A stretch of DNA of 64,000 nt from Lachnospiraceae bacterium (lineage in GTDB: Bacteria > Bacillota > Clostridia > Lachnospirales > Lachnospiraceae): NCBI GenBank assembly GCA_009777715.1, contig WRLH01000010.1, forward strand, positions 23,920 to 87,919. The letters are read 5' to 3'. Every line of letters starts with the position of its first letter. Position 1 is the first letter of the stretch. Of the stretch, positions 26,041 to 34,961 are shown one piece after another. Below the pieces are notes generated by a model that did no database searches, was not told the origin of the DNA, and worked only from the letters and a program-made list of their open reading frames with translations. The position numbers and the translations under genes are program-made.

Positions 26041-26127
26041 TCGTAATCATGTCATTGCGTCATGTCATTGCTTTAATCACGTCATTGCTTTAATCACGTC
26101 ATTGCGGGCTAGACCCGCAATCTCATA
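26041..26127. repeat. Tandem repeats ending in a REP-like hairpin
   Basis: Copies of (ca)cgtcattgctttaat (17 bp) run into TCATTGCGGG-ctaga-CCCGCAATCTC, a hairpin of the same family as the 28-bp array at 44210-44321. The array lies upstream of purE. No purine riboswitch is visible here. Confidence 0.8.
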
Positions 26128-26148
26128 CTCATACTATACCCCCCTGCA

Positions 26149-26171
26149 TTTCACAAGCGGAGCTTGTGAAA
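26149..26171. other. Perfect 10-bp-stem hairpin
   Basis: TTTCACAAGC-gga-GCTTGTGAAA. It has no T run on either side and its role is unknown. It lies between the aminopeptidase terminator and purE. Confidence 0.6.
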
Positions 26172-26185
26172 CTGCTTAAATAAAA

Positions 26186-26205
26186 ATGGAAATTTTAATT
26201 TCCAT
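26186..26205 (-). terminator. Terminator of the aminopeptidase gene
   Basis: ATGGAAATT-aa-AATTTCCAT forms a 9-bp stem, followed on the minus strand by TTTTATTTA. It is 66 bp past the aminopeptidase stop. Confidence 0.65.
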
Positions 26206-26270
26206 ACTATACCTAGTATGATACCTCTTTTATTTTACTAGATATTTCTCCCCATGGCAAGGCTTTTAGG

Positions 26271-28322
26271 CTAAAGGCAATCAAACGCCTTATTTAACTC
26301 CTCGCAGCCGGGCAAAACGAATTTACCGCCGGAAAAAATCGGCAGTTCCGCCCCGGATTTCGTCAAGGCAATTATTGCACCAAGCTCATCATAAGGAATG
26401 GTGATATCGGTGTGGCAATTAAAATACGCCTTGCTTTTATCCGCTTTCCGGTTAAGCGATATTTCATTATCGCGGGCAACGATTTCTTTTCCATCGGGAT
26501 TAAAAACCGCCACATCTTCAGCTTTTGCATAACAAGTATCACCAAAAGCAAAATGCGGGCCGGTTTTTTCGGCAATTAAAATAGGAAAGCGGTCGGCAAT
26601 GCCATATTTTTTGCCGACCATATAAGCGGTGGTATTTGTCCCAATCGCAAACTCGCTAACCGGAAGGCTGTCATGGTGAAAAAGAATATTTTCCTTGATA
26701 AATTTGCGGTTTTCTTCTTCCTTGGGGAAATTGGCGCAGCGATAATCAGTAACCATCCCATCGTTTAGGTTTAGCGTTAAATCTTTGAATTCGACTTCAT
26801 TAAGGAAAACGCTGGTCACGTGCAAAATCCCGGTGCTTCCCTTAAGCTTGGGCGAAGTAAATACCTCGCCGACCGGAATGTTAACATCGGCAACACAGTT
26901 TTCAAAGTTGGTTTGGCTGGCAGGGTCAATTAGCTCATTCATGGCGATTAAAAGGTTAGTTTTGTTGGCACCGCGCCCGGTAATCTTCACAAATTCCGCT
27001 TGGTCAAGCGCATCGATGATGATTTGCTGGACATCACGGTAAAGATTGTAATCGAGGGTATTAAGGGCAATCGTCTCATCAAAAATCTCATTAAAACGCG
27101 GGCCGATTTCCGGAGCCGGGAAAGCAATAATTGTATAACTTATTTCTTCTGAGGGCAGATAACGGTTGGAAATCTCCCCTGCCGCATTAACATACTGGGA
27201 AACCAGTTTTTGCTGGGAGTCCGAAAAACTTAATGCCTCATCTTTATAAGCTAACGAAAAAGCCGGCTCGCCAAAAGTCTCCATCCGGGCTGGCCCGGCA
27301 TAAACCTTTGCTTCCGCTTCAATGGTGCGGTATGCTTTTTCTAAGGCTAAAAGACGGCGGTCACTTAAGTCCTGGTCAAGCACCAACGCGCTGTCGTCTT
27401 TATGGTCAAATTCGTACTGCTTGTTTGCATATGCACCAAGGAAACCCAGCCGATATGCGCTTCGTCCCTCAAGAATCGTTAAGCTGGTGCGGAAAAAGGC
27501 TGGCTCTAAACCCATTTCCGCGAAATTTTCTACTGCCTTGCGAATCATTCGCTCAAACCCAAGCCGATAATGAATCGCCGTGACTTTTTTCTTTTTGATG
27601 TCCTTGCCGTTGATTTTAAAGCCGATCCGGTAACCCTCCGTAAAAGTATCAGCCATCAGCTTTATTTTGTCATCTGGCAAAGAATTAAGGTGCCTTGCAA
27701 CCGCAAATTCATTTTCTGTGACATATTCGCCAAAATGATATAAATAGCGTAAATCTGTTAAGTCGCTGTCCATAATAATGCGGGCCGCAAAATCATTTTG
27801 GGGGGAAATCTGGTTGGTTAATCTTTCGATGGTGGCTGCTTCTAAGTTTTCAAAAAAGTAGTTTTTGATGATTGCCATAATATCTTGGTAGTCCGGGGAG
27901 CAAGCTTCTGTACCAAAGAAAGCATCATAAATTTCGGTAAAAAGCCTAAGCCTGATTAGCATTAAATCAAGGCGTTTTTCATGGGCGTACATAATTAAGC
28001 TGCGAAACTCCGCCGCAAGAAAGGTTAATACTTTGCCAAAATCGCTGCCAAAACATTTGACGGAAAAAGCCGGATTCGCGTAACTAGTTCCGTAGTTTTC
28101 GGGCAGAATATCGGCAAAAAGGGCTTCATTCCGTTTGGCTAGCTCCGTTATGTCCGCGTCATAAATTTCCCCGCTTAAAATAAAATCATATTGGCTAAGG
28201 ACAGCCTTAAGGAAATAGGCGGTCCGCTTAAAATAATCACCGTAAGGCCCTGCTAAAGCTTTTTCATTTTCTATCGTGGTGATTTTTTGCCTGATGGTGT
28301 CAAAGCAATCGTTGTTTGTCAT
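26271..28322 (-). CDS. M29-family (thermophilic-type) aminopeptidase
   Basis: About 683 aa. The C-terminal 350 residues match the M29 metallo-aminopeptidases (AmpS/PepS/AmpT type): DVNIPVGEVFTSPKLKGSTG with the metal-binding Glu, and EFAIGTNTTAY, EKTGPHFAFGDTCY and the late HTDI motif, which hold the remaining Glu/His/Asp ligands. The first 300 residues form an extra helical domain, making this longer than the usual 400 aa. It should trim N-terminal residues from peptides in the cytoplasm. The start ATG 28322 overlaps the upstream stop as ATGA with AAGGAGG three bases before it; the 16 codons upstream have no support. Confidence 0.88.
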   Translation of the reverse strand: MTNNDCFDTIRQKITTIENEKALAGPYGDYFKRTAYFLKAVLSQYDFILSGEIYDADITELAKRNEALFADILPENYGTSYANPAFSVKCFGSDFGKVLTFLAAEFRSLIMYAHEKRLDLMLIRLRLFTEIYDAFFGTEACSPDYQDIMAIIKNYFFENLEAATIERLTNQISPQNDFAARIIMDSDLTDLRYLYHFGEYVTENEFAVARHLNSLPDDKIKLMADTFTEGYRIGFKINGKDIKKKKVTAIHYRLGFERMIRKAVENFAEMGLEPAFFRTSLTILEGRSAYRLGFLGAYANKQYEFDHKDDSALVLDQDLSDRRLLALEKAYRTIEAEAKVYAGPARMETFGEPAFSLAYKDEALSFSDSQQKLVSQYVNAAGEISNRYLPSEEISYTIIAFPAPEIGPRFNEIFDETIALNTLDYNLYRDVQQIIIDALDQAEFVKITGRGANKTNLLIAMNELIDPASQTNFENCVADVNIPVGEVFTSPKLKGSTGILHVTSVFLNEVEFKDLTLNLNDGMVTDYRCANFPKEEENRKFIKENILFHHDSLPVSEFAIGTNTTAYMVGKKYGIADRFPILIAEKTGPHFAFGDTCYAKAEDVAVFNPDGKEIVARDNEISLNRKADKSKAYFNCHTDITIPYDELGAIIALTKSGAELPIFSGGKFVLPGCEELNKAFDCL

Positions 28323-28648
28323 ATGCCTCCTTGATATTTCCCTGTTTCCATAATAAATCCAATTATGCAAATGGAAATCATGTTTAAAATTAAGCCCAGA
28401 ACTGGGAAAAAACGAAATTTTTCTTTTTCAAAATAACTGACAAGGCCAAGGACAAGCCCGATGATATTTAAAAGAGCCGCAATAAGCATTGCCACCGCAT
28501 AACGGTCCGGGATCTGCCCGCTTTCCAAATATGATAAATACAGAACAATAACCAGCGTGATTATGGCAATAGCTCCCAAGATCGAGGACATAATGCCTTT
28601 TAATGCGTTTTCTTTGTTGGTAAAAATATAGCCTTTTTTTCTGCTCAT
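28319..28648 (-). CDS. Small membrane protein (DUF6142-like)
   Basis: This 109-aa protein has a basic N terminus (MSRKKGYIFTNKEN) and three hydrophobic helices (about 20-42, 52-70, 82-102). It resembles the clostridial DUF6142 family; the assignment is from memory. Its stop overlaps the aminopeptidase start, so both are translated together. Function unknown. Confidence 0.75.
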   Translation of the reverse strand: MSRKKGYIFTNKENALKGIMSSILGAIAIITLVIVLYLSYLESGQIPDRYAVAMLIAALLNIIGLVLGLVSYFEKEKFRFFPVLGLILNMISICIIGFIMETGKYQGGI

Positions 28649-28684
28649 AAGTTAGTACCCCTTAATGTAGGATTTTGTGTTGTC

Positions 28685-28837
28685 CTAGAATAAAATTTTT
28701 GATTTCCCGGCCAGTAGTTTTGCCCCGCCGATAATCAAGATGACGCCAGCTGCGATGCCCAAAATAATCGTGACGACGCCAATGCTAATCCCGGCCGCGC
28801 CTGTTGCATTCATAAGCTTATAAGTTTTTTCTTCCAT
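28685..28837 (-). CDS. 50-aa membrane peptide
   Basis: The frame MEEKTYKLMNATGAAGISIG... continues through a single long glycine-rich hydrophobic stretch (about residues 14-42) to GKSKILF and a TAG. AAAGGA, six bases before the ATG, lies in the end of pyrE, and only two bases separate it from the pyrE stop, so it is translated as part of that operon. Similar short membrane peptides occur beside DUF6142 genes in Clostridia (recollection). It is below common ORF-length cut-offs and easily missed. Confidence 0.82.
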   Translation of the reverse strand: MEEKTYKLMNATGAAGISIGVVTIILGIAAGVILIIGGAKLLAGKSKILF

Positions 28838-28839
28838 TA

Positions 28840-29535
28840 TCATTCCTTTCTTTCTGAAGCCCCATATTGACTATAGTAGTCAATCAAGGCGTTGTTAACA
28901 TTATCATCTATATAGATTGTACCATCAATTGGTTTGTTGTACAAGTGTTTTATTACTTCGTCCATCGTGACGATTGCGCTGGCCTTAAAACCATATTTTT
29001 GGCTTATTTCAGTAAGGGCGGTTTGCCCTAAGGCTGCCCCGCTTCCTTTTTCCATTCGGTTAAGCGAGACAATTAAACCAATGACATTGATGTCAGCCTG
29101 GCTTTTTAAGATCGGGTAAGTTTCGGCAATCGATTGGCCCGATGTTGTGACATCTTCAATGATGACAACCTTGTCGCCGTCTTTTAATTTGCTGCCTAAA
29201 AGAATGCCTGTCTCGCCATGGTCCTTTACCTCTTTGCGGTTGGCCGAATAGCGGATTTCTTTGCCGTATAACTCACTAATCGCCATCGCGGTTGCCACCG
29301 CAAGGGGGATGCCCTTATAAGCAGGCCCAAAAAGGACGTCAAAATCAAGGCCAAAGCTTTCGTTTATTGCCCTGGCATAATATGCGCCAAGACGGCGGAG
29401 CTGGCTTCCGGTTAAGTATGCCCCGGCATTCATAAAGAAAGGGGACTTCCGCCCGCTCTTTAGGGTGAAAGCGCCGAATTTTAGGACTTGGCTTTCAATC
29501 ATGAAATTGATAAATTCTTGTTTGTAGGTTTTCAT
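28840..29535 (-). CDS. pyrE: Orotate phosphoribosyltransferase
   Basis: This 231-aa enzyme joins orotate and PRPP to give OMP. It shows LKSGRKSPFFMNAG near the N terminus, the flexible-loop YSANRKEVKDHGE region, and the PRPP motif VVIIEDVTTSGQS (about residues 120-132). pyrF lies 830 bp upstream, with the retropepsin-like pair between them. Confidence 0.96.
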   Translation of the reverse strand: MKTYKQEFINFMIESQVLKFGAFTLKSGRKSPFFMNAGAYLTGSQLRRLGAYYARAINESFGLDFDVLFGPAYKGIPLAVATAMAISELYGKEIRYSANRKEVKDHGETGILLGSKLKDGDKVVIIEDVTTSGQSIAETYPILKSQADINVIGLIVSLNRMEKGSGAALGQTALTEISQKYGFKASAIVTMDEVIKHLYNKPIDGTIYIDDNVNNALIDYYSQYGASERKE

Positions 29536-29560
29536 TTTGCCCTCGGTTTAGATTAAAGAA

Positions 29561-30007
29561 TTAAATATGGTTCAATAATACATAAAGCTTTCCATTTTTA
29601 TCTTCGATTGTAAGATTGTAAGCTGCTTGATTGCTTCGTGTGTCGATTTTAAGGATGTGGTTTTCATTATCAATTGAATATTGCATACCTGTAAACATTG
29701 TCGCACTTAGCAATAAATAACCTGGGATAATATCATCTTGATTGTAGATAATATGCATATTAGGATATGTAATTTTACCTAAGCTAACTGTCAGTTGGTA
29801 TAGTTTAGCATTAACAGAACCGCCAAAGCCAGTAAATGAAATGCTTTCTTTAACTAATTTACCGCCCAATGCTTTTAAGGTTTCTTCGGAAGCTGTCCAC
29901 ATTGGGAATGTTGCTCCTGTATCTAAAAGTGCCCTGCATCCAGAAAACTGCTCCGTATACACTACTGGACGCTGATTGTGCTTATCTAGTTTTAGTACTT
30001 CTATCAT
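29561..30007 (-). CDS. Retropepsin-like aspartic protease domain protein
   Basis: A 148-aa protein with CRALLDTGATFPMW (residues about 24-37): the D-T-G-A active-site motif of retropepsin-like proteases, which work as dimers of one Asp each. A flap-like strand FTGFGGSVNAKLY and a later IIPGYLLLSATMF strand with hydrophobic-Gly end fit the fold. It has no signal peptide, so it is cytoplasmic. It overlaps the 87-aa gene upstream by 26 bp; this pairing suggests a shared function. Substrates are unknown. Confidence 0.72.
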   Translation of the reverse strand: MIEVLKLDKHNQRPVVYTEQFSGCRALLDTGATFPMWTASEETLKALGGKLVKESISFTGFGGSVNAKLYQLTVSLGKITYPNMHIIYNQDDIIPGYLLLSATMFTGMQYSIDNENHILKIDTRSNQAAYNLTIEDKNGKLYVLLNHI

Positions 30008-30245
30008 TTAGCAAATGCCCTCCAATAGCACCCATATGAAATGTATCATTAGGAGTAGTATACCAAGGAATTATGTTTTCTCCATTTATAGCCATTAATG
30101 CTAGCTCCGACTTATCTTTATCAACATATTTCAAAATAGCACTTTCAACTGTTATTCCATCGTCATCAACATAGATAACATCACTTAAGCCAACCCATTG
30201 CATGGGGTATTTTTCTGCTATTTGCTTCCATGTCAGCCTTTCCAT
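29982..30245 (-). CDS. 87-aa partner of the retropepsin-like protein
   Basis: Small acidic protein beginning MERLTWKQIAEKYPMQWVGL. It looks like an alpha/beta fold with a DVIYVDDDGITVESA strand pair. No family is named. It is first in a two-gene unit with its own promoter at 30277-30305 and a strong CTGGAGG site; its 3' end overlaps the protease gene. It may be an inhibitor, chaperone or substrate (inference). Confidence 0.75.
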   Translation of the reverse strand: MERLTWKQIAEKYPMQWVGLSDVIYVDDDGITVESAILKYVDKDKSELALMAINGENIIPWYTTPNDTFHMGAIGGHLLNDRSTKTR

Positions 30246-30276
30246 AAGATTATCCTCCAGACAAATTCTTTAACTC

Positions 30277-30305
30277 ATTATACCTTTGTTGTGAGAAAAT
30301 AGCAA
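30277..30305 (-). promoter_or_regulatory. Promoter of the retropepsin-like pair
   Basis: Minus strand TTGCTA (30300-30305), 17-bp spacer, TATAAT (30277-30282); the ATG is 32 bp downstream of the -10 box. Confidence 0.7.
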
Positions 30306-30368
30306 TATATATGAATGATTTTACTTATCCGTGATAATCCGAAAATATCTAAGTGGCTTATGGAAAAT

Positions 30369-31310
30369 TCACCCAACTGACCTCCGGATATCCTCTGTCA
30401 TCGCAATTACTGCTTCCCGTGAAGCTTCCGCAAAACCTTCCGCGCCAAAATGTGCATATTTTTCTTCTTGATAAGCCGCGATTATTCCACGCGACGAATT
30501 GATGATTGCGCCAAGCCCGTCAGGGTTAAAGAAATGGGCAAGCGCAGACGCTTTTCCGCCCTGGGCCCCATAACCGGGGACAAGGATAAAAACCTTTGGC
30601 ATAATTTCCCTTAAACGCTTACCCTGTTCGGGGTAAGTCGCGCCAACAACTGCGCCAACATAGCTGTAGCCATATTGACCGATGTGGTCATCGCCCCATT
30701 CAACCACCTTTTTGGCTACCAGCTCATAAAGCGGCTTGCTATTTTCCGTCCTGCCTTCAAAAAGTAATCGGTCTTGAAACTCGCCGCTTGATGGGTTTGA
30801 AGTCTTGACTAGGATAAAAAGGCCTTTTTTCTCCGCTTTTGCAACATCAATAAAGGGCTTAATCCCATCAGAACCAAGATAAGGATTAACGGTCACAAAA
30901 TCCTCTTCAAACGGTGAAAAATAGTTCGCCCCAACCTTTACTTTACCTAGATGGCCGATGGCATAAGCTTCCGAAGATGAACCGATATCATTACGTTTGA
31001 TGTCGCCAATCACAATTAAGCCTTTTTCCTTGCAATAAGAGACGGTTTTTGCAAATGCTTTCACCCCCTCGGTCCCAAACTGCTCATACATTGCAATCTG
31101 GGGCTTGACCGCCGGAGTCAAATCATGAATATGGTCGATGATTGCTTTATTAAATGCAAAAACTGCTTCACCCGCCCCGGCTAAGGTTTCGCCATGTTCC
31201 GCGAAGGCCTTTTTCTTTATCTGCTCCGGAATGAACGTCATCATTGGGTCAAGGCCGACAACGATGGGGGCATTCATTTTTTTTATTTTTTCAATTAATA
31301 AATCAATCAC
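30369..31310 (-). CDS. pyrF: Orotidine 5'-phosphate decarboxylase (long clostridial form)
   Basis: This 313-aa enzyme decarboxylates OMP to UMP. The catalytic DIKRNDIGSSSEAYA (Asp-Lys-Asp set) and VGLDPMMTFIP at the N terminus place it in the long TIGR02127-type subfamily. The start is GTG at 31310, with AAAGGAAG nine bases upstream; an open frame extends further but overlaps the GNAT gene and carries no homology. Confidence 0.94.
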   Translation of the reverse strand: MIDLLIEKIKKMNAPIVVGLDPMMTFIPEQIKKKAFAEHGETLAGAGEAVFAFNKAIIDHIHDLTPAVKPQIAMYEQFGTEGVKAFAKTVSYCKEKGLIVIGDIKRNDIGSSSEAYAIGHLGKVKVGANYFSPFEEDFVTVNPYLGSDGIKPFIDVAKAEKKGLFILVKTSNPSSGEFQDRLLFEGRTENSKPLYELVAKKVVEWGDDHIGQYGYSYVGAVVGATYPEQGKRLREIMPKVFILVPGYGAQGGKASALAHFFNPDGLGAIINSSRGIIAAYQEEKYAHFGAEGFAEASREAVIAMTEDIRRSVG

Positions 31311-31335
31311 CTTGTAAATCTTCCTTTCATGATTA

Positions 31336-32238
31336 TCAGGTATGCGACAGCACCGGAAACATGACTTGGCTCGTCCTAAAATGCTCTGCGTCTCTTCCAT
31401 AAATAAATAATGTCGTATCTTCTTCTTGGAGCAAGCTTTTAGCAAAGGCCTGACTCTCTATGGGGGTAAAGCCCAATACTATCTTCTTAATGTCCTTGGT
31501 AATTAGCAAGCTTAATATTTCATCAAGCTTGATTTCTGCTTCACAAAATATATCCTGTAAATAAATGACATTGCCGTCAATCTCAAAAATGACATATGCG
31601 TCATATTTCTCAAGATAATAGACATTCTCTTTAAGAAATGAAGTCAGGTAAAACATCACTAACCCAGCATTACCCGCCATGAACAATTGGGAACATGATT
31701 TTGCCCGCTTGATTTTTTCGGTTATTAACAGCCTGTTCCGCTCATCATCCATAGCGACTTTTGTAAAAGCGGGGGGAGCGATGGGATAATTTGAACCAGC
31801 CAGCTCTTTCGATAGCTGATATTCATCAGCTTTTTCAAAACCAAATTGGGGATAAAATGAAAGCACGCTGTCATTGGCGAAAAGGTAAATCAAGTCACAT
31901 TTATCTTTCCATTCCGCCATGATTTTTTCCATTAAAAAGCGGCTAAGCCCAATGCCCCGGGATTCGGGGGCAGTCATCACCGTGCCGATTTGAAGATATC
32001 TTCTCTTCTTGCCAAATAACTCAAAATCAATAAGGCTGACTGACGTATTCGCAACAACATTATTTTCGAATAACAAAGAATGTGGAATATATGAATCTGG
32101 CCAATAGCCGTCCTGATACCACTTTTCGAAATCAAAGCCATAAATTCTTTGGGTCAGGGCATTAAAACTATGTCTGATGCCCTCGTTCTCTTTAAATCCA
32201 TGAACATATTTGAATTGCTTATTTTTTATTTCTGTCAT
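31336..32238 (-). CDS. GNAT family N-acetyltransferase
   Basis: About 300 aa. The N-terminal half has GNAT motif A, MTAPESRGIGLSRFLMEKIM (acetyl-CoA pyrophosphate loop RGIGxS), followed by LIYLFANDSVLSFYPQFGF with the typical C-terminal Tyr. The second half is a separate domain that resembles the two-domain Eis-like acetyltransferases (inference). The substrate is unknown. The ATG at 32238 has AGGAGG three bases upstream. It ends 25 bp before pyrF. Confidence 0.88.
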   Translation of the reverse strand: MTEIKNKQFKYVHGFKENEGIRHSFNALTQRIYGFDFEKWYQDGYWPDSYIPHSLLFENNVVANTSVSLIDFELFGKKRRYLQIGTVMTAPESRGIGLSRFLMEKIMAEWKDKCDLIYLFANDSVLSFYPQFGFEKADEYQLSKELAGSNYPIAPPAFTKVAMDDERNRLLITEKIKRAKSCSQLFMAGNAGLVMFYLTSFLKENVYYLEKYDAYVIFEIDGNVIYLQDIFCEAEIKLDEILSLLITKDIKKIVLGFTPIESQAFAKSLLQEEDTTLFIYGRDAEHFRTSQVMFPVLSHT

Positions 32239-32307
32239 AGTCCTCCTGCTGACTTTGGTCGCCCGCAACTTCATACCGAGTAAATAAGGTTTCGGCGGAG
32301 CAATATT

Positions 32308-34701
32308 TTAACAGCAAACTAATTCTTCGGCGTATTGCTTAATCTTCACCGCATTGGCATATTTCTTGAACTCATCGCCCTTAACAATCACCAAAGTAGG
32401 GGCTTGCATTACGCCATAGCGGCCCGCAAGTTCCATATTTTCTTCTGCGTCAATCGTCAAATATGTGACTCCATTAAGATATTCTTTGGCAATTTTGCAA
32501 TTCGGGCAGGTTTTGGTCGTAAACAAATAAGCAATATGCTCCGGTTTTTCCACGGAAACAGAAACTTCATCGGTTAAATCGGTACTGCTTTTTAAGGTTA
32601 CAACGCTGGTTATCGGTTTCTTTTGCTGTGACTTATCCATTTCATAATTGACCCTGTTTTGGTATTCTTGCAATTTGCCGTCATTCCAGTTCTGGACTGG
32701 GCGGTAATAACCAGTAATCCGGCTGTAAACTTCACAAATCCTGTGGCAATGCGGACATTTTTTCTGTTCCCCGGCCAGATAACCATGCTCCTGGCAAATC
32801 GAATAAGTAGGCGAGAGCGAATAATAAGGCAGGTGATAATTTTCGGCAATTGTCTTAATCAATGAAGCGGCCGCTTTCCAGTCCGGCAATTTCTCGCCGA
32901 GGAAAGCATGGAACACCGTCCCGGAAGTATAAAGGGTTTGGATTTCGTCTTGAATATCCAGCGCGTCAAAAATATCAGCTGTATAATCAACTGGCAAATT
33001 CGATGAATTAGTATAATAAGGGACATCTTCAAGCTGGCCTGCGGTTTTGATGCCCGGCCATTTCTTGCGGTCATGCTTTGCCAGCCGATAAGACGTGCTT
33101 TCGGCCGGAGATGCCTCAAGGTTAAATAAATCGCCGTATTCTTCCTGATAATCTGACAAACGGCTGCGCATATGATTCAATACTTCGCGAGTAAATTCCT
33201 GCGTTTTCTTGTCCGCCATGTCAGCACGCAGCCAATTTGCGTTAAGCCCAACCTCATTCATTCCAATCAGGCCGATGGTGGAAAAATGATTGTCAAAAGT
33301 GCCGAGATATTTTTGGGTATAGGGATAAAGGCCTTCGTCCATTAACTTCGTAATAACTTCACGCTTGACATGGAGCGACCGCGCCGAAATATCCATCATC
33401 CGGTTAAGACGGCGGTAAAAATCGTCCTTATTTGCTGATTGGTATGCAATCCGCGGCATATTAATTGTCACAACCCCAATCGATCCGGTGCTTTCGCCAG
33501 AGCCAAAATAACCGCCCGTTTTTTTGCGTAATTCCCGCAAATCCAAGCGCAGACGGCAGCACATACTGCGAACGTCACTTGGTTCCATGTCGGAATTGAT
33601 ATAGTTAGAAAAATAAGGAGTGCCATATTTGGCCGTCATTTCAAATAAAAGGCGGTTATTTTCATTTTCGGACCAGTCAAAATCACGGGTAATTGAATAT
33701 GTCGGAATCGGATATTGGAAACCGCGGCCATGCGCGTCACCTTCAATCATTGTTTCAATAAAGGCTTTGTTAATCATGTCCATCTCATTTTTGCAATCTT
33801 TATAGTAAAAATCCATTTCTTTCCCGCCGACAATTGCCGGAAGGTCAGCCAAGTCAGAAGGCACGGTCCAGTCTAAGGTAATATTGGTAAAAGGCGCTTG
33901 AGTCCCCCAGCGGCTGGGGGTATTAACACCGTAAATAAACGCTTCGATTGATTTTTTTACTTCTTTATAGGAAAGATTATCGGCTTTGGCAAAAGGGGCA
34001 AGATATGTGTCAAAGGAAGAAAAAGCTTGGGCCCCTGCCCATTCGTTTTGCATGATGCCAAGGAAGTTGACCATTTGGTTGCAAAGGACCGAAAGATGGG
34101 AAGCCGGGGCTGAGGTGATTTTCCCGCACACGCCGCCAAGCCCGTCTGTAATCAGCTGCTTAAGCGACCACCCGGCACAATAACCTGTCAGCATTGAAAG
34201 GTCGTGGATATGGATATCGGCATTGCGGTGGGCATCGCCGATTTCAATGTCGTATATTTCCGAAAGCCAGTAATTTGCCGTGACCGCCCCGGAATTGGAT
34301 AAAATCAAACCGCCGACTGAATAGCTGACCGTTGAATTTTCTTTGACGCGCCAGTCATCAAGCTGCACATAACTATTCACAATTTCCTTATAATCAAGGA
34401 TTGTCGATTTCATATTGCGGATTTTTTCGCGTTGCTTACGATATAATATATAAGCTTTCGCTACATCAGTAAATCCGGTCTGCTCAAGAACCTTTTCCAC
34501 GCTGTCTTGGATGTCTTCAACATAAATTCCGTCATCTTTTACTTTTTCTTGGAAATCGGCAGTCACCCTTAGGGCCAGCAAATCAATGATATCATTATTG
34601 TACTTTTTGTCCGTTGCCACAAAAGCTTTCATAATTGCGTCATTAATTTTTGTTAATGTGAAATCTGTTACTTCCCCATCCCTCTTTACGACTTGAAACA
34701 T
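32308..34701 (-). CDS. nrdD: Anaerobic ribonucleoside-triphosphate reductase with fused redoxin domain
   Basis: The 797-aa protein starts with an ATP-cone (VVKRDGEVTDF, residues 4-90), then the glycyl-radical catalytic domain. CQEHGYLAGEQKKCPHC is the four-Cys zinc site and RITGYYRPVQNW holds the radical Gly. Unlike the minimal enzyme it continues into a thioredoxin/NrdH-like domain with YLFTTKTCPNCKIA (CxxC near residue 735). That domain could reduce the active-site disulfide or accept electrons. It makes dNTPs without oxygen. The activase NrdG is not adjacent. Two NrdR boxes upstream indicate regulation by dNTP level. GAGGAAG lies before the start. Confidence 0.96.
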   Translation of the reverse strand: MFQVVKRDGEVTDFTLTKINDAIMKAFVATDKKYNNDIIDLLALRVTADFQEKVKDDGIYVEDIQDSVEKVLEQTGFTDVAKAYILYRKQREKIRNMKSTILDYKEIVNSYVQLDDWRVKENSTVSYSVGGLILSNSGAVTANYWLSEIYDIEIGDAHRNADIHIHDLSMLTGYCAGWSLKQLITDGLGGVCGKITSAPASHLSVLCNQMVNFLGIMQNEWAGAQAFSSFDTYLAPFAKADNLSYKEVKKSIEAFIYGVNTPSRWGTQAPFTNITLDWTVPSDLADLPAIVGGKEMDFYYKDCKNEMDMINKAFIETMIEGDAHGRGFQYPIPTYSITRDFDWSENENNRLLFEMTAKYGTPYFSNYINSDMEPSDVRSMCCRLRLDLRELRKKTGGYFGSGESTGSIGVVTINMPRIAYQSANKDDFYRRLNRMMDISARSLHVKREVITKLMDEGLYPYTQKYLGTFDNHFSTIGLIGMNEVGLNANWLRADMADKKTQEFTREVLNHMRSRLSDYQEEYGDLFNLEASPAESTSYRLAKHDRKKWPGIKTAGQLEDVPYYTNSSNLPVDYTADIFDALDIQDEIQTLYTSGTVFHAFLGEKLPDWKAAASLIKTIAENYHLPYYSLSPTYSICQEHGYLAGEQKKCPHCHRICEVYSRITGYYRPVQNWNDGKLQEYQNRVNYEMDKSQQKKPITSVVTLKSSTDLTDEVSVSVEKPEHIAYLFTTKTCPNCKIAKEYLNGVTYLTIDAEENMELAGRYGVMQAPTLVIVKGDEFKKYANAVKIKQYAEELVCC

Positions 34702-34810
34702 TTTCTTCCTCCATTAACTCTTTTCTTTGGAACGTTTATTTTTTCGTATTGTACTATACGTAATATTAATAATTTTTGATTTTTAATTTTTAAAAATACC
34801 GATTGCATTC

Positions 34811-34839
34811 ATTCTACCATTACTATAATTGCTTGTCAA
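34811..34839 (-). promoter_or_regulatory. nrdD promoter
   Basis: Minus strand TTGACA (34834-34839), 17-bp spacer, TAGAAT (34811-34816), giving a leader of roughly 100 bases. Confidence 0.8.
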
Positions 34840-34847
34840 GCCAAAAA

Positions 34848-34894
34848 ATACCATATCTTGTGGATTTTTACTTCAAAAGCATAATATATTGTGG
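34848..34894 (-). promoter_or_regulatory. Tandem NrdR boxes
   Basis: On the plus strand, ataCCATATCTTGTGG (34848-34863) and agcATAATATATTGTGG (ending 34894) both match the NrdR consensus (near acaCwATATaTwGTGt). Their TTGTGG ends are exactly 31 bp apart, three helical turns, as NrdR requires. They lie just upstream of the nrdD -35. The remainder of the 438-bp gap 34702-35139 holds the palindrome element at 34962 and no gene. Confidence 0.8.
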
Positions 34895-34961
34895 ATTGGT
34901 TGGGACAAGGGTTTGCCGGATTAGACTGACCGGGTCGGTTAAATTGACCGGGCTGGTCAAA

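Noticed and set aside
26041..26270. Purine riboswitch before purE
   Set aside because: No conserved purine-aptamer loops were found; the region is tandem repeats and simple hairpins.
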